Shown: positions 59,237 through 64,000 of the stretch, piece by piece | Position numbering within the stretch: position 1 is the first letter of the stretch | How the letters are laid out: the number at the start of each line of letters is the position of its first letter | Program-made: the position numbers and the translations under genes | DNA from: CAYMZZ01 sp044463125 | GTDB taxonomy: Bacteria > Bacteroidota > Bacteroidia > Chitinophagales > Chitinophagaceae | Direction: 5' to 3' | NCBI GenBank assembly: GCA_044463125.1 | Contig: JBIQMS010000003.1 | Coordinates: 139,751 to 203,750 of the forward strand | DNA: 64,000 bases | Notes under the pieces: model-generated | Seen by the model: only the letters and a program-made list of their open reading frames with translations | Told to the model about the DNA's origin: nothing | Databases searched by the model: none

Positions 59237-59953
59237 TCATTGCTGACCAAAAGAGATTGTCAATTCCCCATTAATCCAAATATCATCCAGGTGCCCCACT
59301 GTTTCACTTTCCCCTTCCAGAACGTGAATATGCAGGTTGCTGCTATGGTGAGTAAACAGGCTTTTGTGATGGCGGGAATAAAAGCCGAGCAACTTTAGTG
59401 GCTTGTTGCGCCATTCGCCTTTGTAGGCAAATTGCTTGTGATTGTCGAACGTATGTTTCGTTCTTTCTTCCCAATGAATAATGTGGAAGGGGGCGCTGAC
59501 AGCAATTGTTTCAATTCGAAAAGCAAAAGGCTTTTCCAGGTCGAAACCATTGGCCATACCGGTGGCTTCAATCCATTTTTCGAGTTCGGCTAAACTTTCA
59601 ATGGAGGCTTTTGCTTCTATGGTTTTCCATTCCTTCACATAACTATAAACAAAAAAAGCCACTTTGGCGGATGTATCTATTTTATTTGATAGCTGATTTC
59701 CCTTGCGGGACGACTGGTACACTTTGCCATCCAGCACCATCAGTTCTCCCTGAAGGCCCGCTACGGGTCCCAGTCCGAAGAGGTTTTTTTTCTCCAGCGT
59801 GTCAAAGCTGATATGCGCTTTCAGATTTCCTTCCCGCATTACTTTTTTCATGGACCCTTTCAGTTGTACTTCGGGTGGACCTGGTTGTGCGAACGAAGTA
59901 GTGAATGGAAAGATGAAAAATAGTGTTGGGATAAGAAAGCGAATCGGTTTCAT
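59237..59953 (-). CDS. Secreted alpha-acetolactate decarboxylase
   Basis: 238 residues. Signal peptide to ~23 (FPFTTSFAQ). ALDC family: LFGLGPVAGLQGELMVLDGK, VKEWKTIEA, LGFYSRHHKSLFTHHSSNLH, IHVLEGESETVGHLDDIWIN. The HxH and a third H ten residues later are the zinc ligands. Converts acetolactate to acetoin. A signal peptide on this enzyme places it outside the cytosol, as known for some Bacillus homologues. Confidence 0.82.
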   Translation of the reverse strand: MKPIRFLIPTLFFIFPFTTSFAQPGPPEVQLKGSMKKVMREGNLKAHISFDTLEKKNLFGLGPVAGLQGELMVLDGKVYQSSRKGNQLSNKIDTSAKVAFFVYSYVKEWKTIEAKASIESLAELEKWIEATGMANGFDLEKPFAFRIETIAVSAPFHIIHWEERTKHTFDNHKQFAYKGEWRNKPLKLLGFYSRHHKSLFTHHSSNLHIHVLEGESETVGHLDDIWINGELTISFGQQ

Positions 59954-60091
59954 GCAATGGATGCTTGTGAAGGGAAAGATACATGGATTTCACAAAAATT
60001 TGGCTTGGGCACTAATCATGAAATTTTGCCTGCAATAATCGCCAGTCTAAATTTAGGGAGACATTGTTGTCGTAAACCAAACCTGATCGGT

Positions 60092-60733
60092 ATGAAAATT
60101 TCTTCCCCTATTATGAGCATCCTGCTCATTGCTATATTCTTGTTTTTTTGCCCGACTCTTAATGGTCAATCGAAAACTGCCAGGGATTTTCTTTCGCTTG
60201 ATATCGGCTATTCAAAGCATGGAACCGGCGATTTGCCCGGATTTATAGTGAATACGGAATATCGTAAATACTTTCGTGAGCGACTATTTTTTGCGGCGGG
60301 TATCGCTGTGACGGTGCACGATGGTTTTCGGGACTTGAAATATGAGGGGTTGAATGGCCAGGTAGTGGATGGATCCATTCGGGATGCCACTGACGGAGCT
60401 CAGGTTTCCGCTAAAGTTGGCTGGGATTTTCTGCAAAATGCGCAGCACTCACTAGGCGCTATGCTTGGACCGCTTTTCCGTTATCAAACATCCACCATTC
60501 CCGATGCATTAAGCATTTATTTCCCAGCGGCCACTGGAGGGTTTCCGTTTCCAGCCATCGTTTATGAGCATCATAGCCCACAGCGAACATTCAATATGGG
60601 AGGGATTCTTCAGCTAAGCTATCGGTACCATATTCATCCTCGGTATTCGATAGGTGCTACGGCGGGGTTTCAAACCGATACCAATGGGGATGCTATCTGG
60701 CAACTCGGCGGGTCAATGGCTATCCGGCTGTAG
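60092..60733 (+). CDS. Outer-membrane beta-barrel-like protein
   Basis: 213 residues from MKISSPIMSILLIAIFLFFC; the signal peptide ends LNGQ. Alternating strands (RDFLSLDIGYSKHGTGDLPG, VSAKVGWDFLQNAQHSLGAM, GGILQLSYRYHIHPRYSIGA, LGGSMAIRL at the end) suggest a small barrel. No close family recognised. It overlaps the convergent next gene by 21 nt. Confidence 0.7.
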   Translation: MKISSPIMSILLIAIFLFFCPTLNGQSKTARDFLSLDIGYSKHGTGDLPGFIVNTEYRKYFRERLFFAAGIAVTVHDGFRDLKYEGLNGQVVDGSIRDATDGAQVSAKVGWDFLQNAQHSLGAMLGPLFRYQTSTIPDALSIYFPAATGGFPFPAIVYEHHSPQRTFNMGGILQLSYRYHIHPRYSIGATAGFQTDTNGDAIWQLGGSMAIRL

Positions 60734-60970
60734 GGGCTGATGTTCCTGCGTTGGATTTTGGACCTGCTGTAGTCTTCTTAACTTACGTTTCCAAAGCAGG
60801 TTGTCGATATAGCTAAAGGCAAGGGGGATGATTAAATAGTAGAAGACGAAGTTGTACCAGGTCTCTTTAACATCGAAATATTTCTGAATAGCGCCAATAA
60901 TGGAGATCAGGAGCAGGCTCTTCAATAGTATCATTGAAATGCTTCGTCTTGGTATAGTCGATTTTCCCAT
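60713..60970 (-). CDS. Small membrane protein, unknown function
   Basis: 85 residues from ATG 60970 (MGKSTIPRRSISMILLKSLL). Two helices (LLKSLLLISIIGAIQKYF, WYNFVFYYLIIPLAFSYI) and a basic tail (NLLWKRKLRRLQQ). An ATG at 61006 overlaps the spacer. The GLPGLI gene ends 38 nt upstream of its start, so it may be cotranscribed. Confidence 0.6.
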   Translation of the reverse strand: MGKSTIPRRSISMILLKSLLLISIIGAIQKYFDVKETWYNFVFYYLIIPLAFSYIDNLLWKRKLRRLQQVQNPTQEHQPLQPDSH

Positions 60971-61008
60971 ATCGTTTCCGGAGTATATTGTTCCCGACAA
61001 GTTCAAAT

Positions 61009-61590
61009 TTACTTCATTTTCTTAACTCTCCGCGGCAATAGTTTCCAGCCCTTGGCCAGGTGGCGGATTTCGAGGATACCATAAGGGAAGTATTCAAGCC
61101 CTACCATGGGAATAAGGGTGCCGGGCAGTTCTTTGGTGGCCCACACACGTACCAGTTGATTGCCAACAGAGTCGGTAGCAACAAACTGTGAACACTGGTA
61201 ACCCAATATTTTTCGGGTCTGGCCGGTTTCGGTGAACTCCATTTTGTAGGTTATATTAGGTGTCCATTTATCGTCCATGAGCGTAATCCAACGTCCCTGT
61301 TTATAGAATTGGGAATCTGGCATAATAATGAGACTTTCCACCACCATTCTTCGTCCGGGCCTTATCTGAAAATCATCAATGCTCGACTTGGGCTTTTTGG
61401 TCCTTCGATAAAAAAGTTTAGACGAATCAGCATTCGCTATCATATAGTATAGCATACTTAAGGGACGATTACCGGGCATGCGCATGACTTCGTTGGTGTA
61501 TCGGTAAATCACAAAATAGTTATCCTGTTTTTGGGCATTTGACAGAATTGCGCAAGGCAAGAAGAATGCAATTAAGTGTAGCTTTCTCAT
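61009..61590 (-). CDS. GLPGLI-like exported protein
   Basis: 193 residues from ATG 61590 (MRKLHLIAFFLPCAILSNAQ), signal peptide visible. YKMEFTETGQTRKILGYQCS, QFVATDSVGNQLVRVWATKE and LPGTLIPMVGLEYFPYGILE correspond to the GLPGLI family core, common in Bacteroidota envelopes and unknown in function. Confidence 0.75.
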   Translation of the reverse strand: MRKLHLIAFFLPCAILSNAQKQDNYFVIYRYTNEVMRMPGNRPLSMLYYMIANADSSKLFYRRTKKPKSSIDDFQIRPGRRMVVESLIIMPDSQFYKQGRWITLMDDKWTPNITYKMEFTETGQTRKILGYQCSQFVATDSVGNQLVRVWATKELPGTLIPMVGLEYFPYGILEIRHLAKGWKLLPRRVKKMK

Positions 61591-61690
61591 GGTGCATGTT
61601 TTGAACGGCACTACTAATTTAACGGGGCAAACTCAGAATCCCAACGGAAAAACCAAGAGGAAAGTTAAATTTGTCGTGAAAACAACCAGA

Positions 61691-62017
61691 ATGATAAAGC
61701 AAACAATAACACCGACACATCCCGGCCATATCTTAAAGGAAATGTATCTTGAGCCTTTAGGGTTAAGCCAGACTGAAGCAGCGTCCAATTTGGGTGTTAC
61801 CCGTAAAACCTTTTCTATGCTCCTGAACGGGCATCAGGGCATTAGTGCCGAAATGGCTTTACGGCTGGCTAAAGCTTTTAATACCACGCCAGAGCTCTGG
61901 CTCAATTTGCAGCGCAACTATGATCTCTGGAACGCGGAGCAAAAGGTGAAGCTTTCGCAGATTAAGGTTTTCCAAATGCCAAAAACTGCTGCGCGGGTTG
62001 CAAGGGAGAAAAACTAG
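61691..62017 (+). CDS. higA: HigA-family antitoxin, without HigB
   Basis: 108 residues from MIKQTITPTHPGHILKEMYL. HTH LGLSQTEAASNLGVTRKTFS followed by MLLNGHQGISAEMALRLAKA and TPELWLNLQRNYDLW is the HigA/VapI signature. A HigB toxin normally sits directly upstream; the 80 nt between the GLPGLI start and this gene hold none and none follows. An upstream in-frame start at 61589 is unlikely. Confidence 0.85.
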   Translation: MIKQTITPTHPGHILKEMYLEPLGLSQTEAASNLGVTRKTFSMLLNGHQGISAEMALRLAKAFNTTPELWLNLQRNYDLWNAEQKVKLSQIKVFQMPKTAARVAREKN

Positions 62018-62109
62018 TGCTTAGCAGTATTGTCAGTTAATGTCGCTACCAGCTCAACCATTAATCTTAGGCTTATATCCTGGGTTCTTAATGTTAATCA
62101 TCAGCCCAC

Positions 62110-62137
62110 AAAAAAAGCTTCCCGCAGGAAGCCTTTT
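62110..62137. terminator. Terminator hairpin
   Basis: AAAAAGCTTCC / GGAAGCCTTTT around CGCA, 90 nt after higA. Confidence 0.65.
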
Positions 62138-62164
62138 AAGACAATTATAAGAAATGCATTACCA

Positions 62165-62212
62165 CTCACGATTCATCCGCCTGCGGCGCGACACGCGCCT
62201 CACGCCTCACGA
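62165..62212. repeat. TCACGnn array, inverted relative of 6735-6780
   Basis: Contains CACGATTCATCCGCC, a GC-rich stretch and CACGCCTCACG. Its reverse complement matches the left end of the array at 6735-6780, including the GGCGGATGAATC insert. Confidence 0.7.
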
Positions 62213-62216
62213 AGAG

Positions 62217-62290
62217 TGGACCCTGTTGGGATCGAACCAACCACCCCCTGATTATGAGTCAGATGCTCTAACCGACTGAGCTAAGGGTCC
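62217..62290 (-). tRNA. tRNA with CAU anticodon (Met or Ile2)
   Basis: 74 nt. Acceptor GGACCCT/AGGGTCC, D arm AGCTCAGTCGGTTAGAGC, anticodon loop CTGACTCATAATCAG, T arm TTGGTTCGATCCCAA, discriminator A. C4-G69 and C5-G68 would suit TilS and so tRNA-Ile2, but elongator Met cannot be excluded. Confidence 0.9.
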
Positions 62291-62307
62291 GGGCCATTGG
62301 CCGGCCG

Positions 62308-62315
62308 CAAAAATA
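62308..62315 (-). promoter_or_regulatory. -7 box of the tRNA
   Basis: TATTTTTG on the minus strand, identical to the -7 box before the tRNA-Asn cluster, 18 nt before the tRNA 5' end. Confidence 0.6.
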
Positions 62316-62338
62316 AGATATCTAACTGAATTTACAGC

Positions 62339-62375
62339 CGGCTTACGTAATACGTACTACGTATTACGTAAGCCG
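62339..62375. terminator. Perfect heptamer palindrome behind the WG gene
   Basis: Arms of 18 bp (CGGCTTACGTAATACGTA and its exact complement) around one base, built from ACGTnnT heptamers. It starts 2 nt past the stop codon of the minus-strand gene. A terminator or mRNA-end stabiliser is likely. Confidence 0.7.
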
Positions 62376-62377
62376 TA

Positions 62378-63748
62378 TTAAAGCACTTTCCCGTCGGGGT
62401 CAATAAAGAGCACTTTCCCTTCCTTATCCGTCACCCTCGCCACTCCCCCCTGAAAGGCTTCCGCTTTTGTGTACTGGTGGGGAATCACGAGCTTCCCGCT
62501 TTTGTCGATATAACCATAAAGTCCATTGAGTTTTACAGCGGCCCGGCCTTCGCTGAAGCCAAGGATGGATTCATATTTAGGGGCCACCACCTCATTACCA
62601 TAGGCATCCATAAACCCGTATAGCTCGCCCTTACGTACCCAGTTCATGCCGCCATAGTTGCCGATCACAAAGTCATCGTATTTGTCATAAAAGATCTCAC
62701 GACCTGTGCTGTCGAACAGACCCTGCTTGCCCTCGCGGCGAAAGCTGATCAGTCCCCACTCGTATCTGAATCCCATATCTGCCTGTTCAGCGGAAATGAT
62801 CACTTTACCCGTGGCCATATTGAGCAGGCCCACATTGTTGGAGCCGGGATTTTTGAAAGTGGCGTATGGCTGCGTGGTTCTTACAACTTGCAGAATGCTT
62901 GAAAACGCCGCCGGAGTGGTTATTTGTCCCTTGCTGTTGATGGTACCGAACTTATTGTCGTCGGTGCCGAAAACGGCGTAGCCATGTAGGAAAGGCGTGA
63001 GCCGCTTATATTTCGGTTCTACCACCCATTTCAGGTTCATATCCATGAAGCCGGACTTTTTGTCTTTGCGTACCAGCATTAAGCCTTCACCGGCAGGCCT
63101 GATCAGTTCATATTCGAGGGGCAACACAACGTTCAGGTTGCGGTCTACCAGGCCGTATTTGTATTGTTTGCTGGCCACAAAAAGTTTACCATTCAACACA
63201 TCAGTACTCAGGGAGCCGATATGGTCGGGCAGCTCAAAGGGTTGACCTTCGGTGTCGATATGGAGGTCTTTGGTTTGCTTATTGCGGAGCACCACAAACC
63301 AGCCATTGCTATAGTCGCCCATTAGGTTGCTGTATTCAACAGGAAGCGCTTCCTTACCTTCCTTATTGAGCAGGCCATAATGGATGATGGTTTCAGTCTT
63401 GATCACTTTTCCCTGCGAGTCGCGGGTGGTATCCTGAATGCGAAGGCTGGCTACAGCAAAACCGCTTTTATAGGGTTTTATATCGCTGTAATAGCGGCTG
63501 GTCAGCAGTTTTCCTTTTTCGTCAATCACGCCTTTTTTGCCGTAGCTGATGGAAATGATGCTGCGACCTTCGGAAAAATCTTCGGGCTTATTGACCCATT
63601 TCGGTTCTATCTGCACATGGCCCTTTGCATCTTTAAAGCCCCAGAGGCCTTTGCCATTGCGGAAGGGGGTTAAATCTTGCGCCTGTAAATTGTTGCCAAC
63701 AGCAAGGATGGTGAGGGCGAGTAGAAGTTTTAGGGTTGTAGAAAACAT
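62378..63748 (-). CDS. Secreted WG-repeat protein
   Basis: 456 residues. Signal peptide to ~23 (LAVGNNLQAQ). At least eight WG (KWG) repeats, e.g. NGKGLWGFKDAKGHVQIEPK, KYGLVDRNLNVVLPLEYELI, KSGFMDMNLKWVVEPKYKRL, LYGYIDKSGKLVIPHQYTKA. These beta-hairpin repeats are thought to mediate binding; no enzymatic part. The gene stands alone with a heptamer palindrome at its 3' end. Confidence 0.9.
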   Translation of the reverse strand: MFSTTLKLLLALTILAVGNNLQAQDLTPFRNGKGLWGFKDAKGHVQIEPKWVNKPEDFSEGRSIISISYGKKGVIDEKGKLLTSRYYSDIKPYKSGFAVASLRIQDTTRDSQGKVIKTETIIHYGLLNKEGKEALPVEYSNLMGDYSNGWFVVLRNKQTKDLHIDTEGQPFELPDHIGSLSTDVLNGKLFVASKQYKYGLVDRNLNVVLPLEYELIRPAGEGLMLVRKDKKSGFMDMNLKWVVEPKYKRLTPFLHGYAVFGTDDNKFGTINSKGQITTPAAFSSILQVVRTTQPYATFKNPGSNNVGLLNMATGKVIISAEQADMGFRYEWGLISFRREGKQGLFDSTGREIFYDKYDDFVIGNYGGMNWVRKGELYGFMDAYGNEVVAPKYESILGFSEGRAAVKLNGLYGYIDKSGKLVIPHQYTKAEAFQGGVARVTDKEGKVLFIDPDGKVL

Positions 63749-63754
63749 GAGGGG

Positions 63755-63926
63755 AAAATTTGAAAATTTGGGGATTTGAGAATTTGGGGGCCTGTCGGCG
63801 GGTTTAGGGTTTAATGTTTAATGGCTATTTGCGAATGTAATAGCTATTTGCAGGGGAGAAATACCCGGGAGATGGTATATGGCAGGAGGAGTCTTAAGTT
63901 ATAAGTTGTAAGTTTTAAGTGGGATT
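63755..63926. repeat. 8-bp and 7-bp arrays upstream of the WG gene
   Basis: AAAATTTG, AAAATTTG, GGGATTTG, AGAATTTG units (period 8, 63758-63790), TTTAGGG/TTTAATG heptamers (63800-63825), and AAGTTAT, AAGTTGT, AAGTTTT, AAGTGGG heptamers (63895-63921). No gene is visible from 63749 to 64000. Confidence 0.75.
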
Positions 63927-64000
63927 TGAGAACCTGCCTGCCGGTAGCTTATCCTTACCCAGATTTGAGGTGTGGTTTTGAATAAGATACGGAACTTTGA

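Overview
The window comes from a Bacteroidota genome, most likely a member of the Chitinophagaceae. Three kinds of evidence point there. Two secreted proteins end in type IX secretion (T9SS) sorting domains. Promoters match the Bacteroidota pattern TTG, about 17-21 nt, TAnnTTTG. The protein families are typical of the group (GLPGLI, DUF4256, YaiO-type barrel, TIGR02757, AbiEi, WG repeats, DnaE with an N-terminal PHP domain). A run of exactly 100 N at 40609-40708 shows that this is a scaffold. Several genes carry single-base frameshifts, some of which may be assembly errors.

Layout. 1-2038: 5' two thirds of a DnaE-type DNA polymerase III alpha subunit, minus strand, running off the left edge. 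2507-6679: T9SS cargo with BNR-like repeats, a tiny membrane protein, TIGR02757 protein, OsmC. 7207-10517: a 35-residue cysteine-rich peptide with its own promoter and terminator, a ZU5-like lipoprotein, a zinc-ribbon/HhH/MmcQ fusion, an exported protein. 10633-13833: cupin, xseA, xseB, and an AAA/DUF4143 ATPase behind two palindromes. 14146-18589: a large T9SS protein, then a DoxX and an HxlR gene that both appear to have lost their 5' ends. 18742-20294: PIN toxin with XRE-ImmA/IrrE antitoxin and a probable operator. 21193-27600: AT-rich minus-strand defence island with an HNH remnant, a GHKL ATPase with two small partners, a broken ORF, a C5 DNA methyltransferase, Vsr and a controller-like XRE protein. 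28048-37599: a frameshifted PIG-L gene and a probable exopolysaccharide/signalling cluster (YaiO barrel, GT2, HEAT protein, response regulator, large hybrid kinase). 37978-44198: small membrane and regulatory genes, a tRNA-Asn cluster with strange degenerate copies, and an AbiE locus with a broken toxin. 44548-52320: a two-component pair and a run of small enzymes and regulators. 52533-59185: barrel protein, hflX, Rieske protein, methyltransferase and an arsR-arsM-arsC arsenic operon. 59237-63748: secreted acetolactate decarboxylase, GLPGLI, orphan HigA, tRNA with CAU anticodon, WG-repeat protein.

The main themes are as follows. (1) A modification/defence island pairs a C5 methyltransferase and Vsr with a three-gene GHKL-ATPase unit, with no classical restriction enzyme visible. 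(2) Intergenic spaces are filled by degenerate tandem arrays with a 7-bp (some 8-bp) period, usually set out as nested inverted pairs that could fold into very large hairpins; some share a 53-bp core. (3) There is an unusual density of decayed genes: HNH, PIG-L, AbiEii, DoxX/HxlR, a GlxA fragment joined to a T9SS tail, and tRNA-Asn copies.
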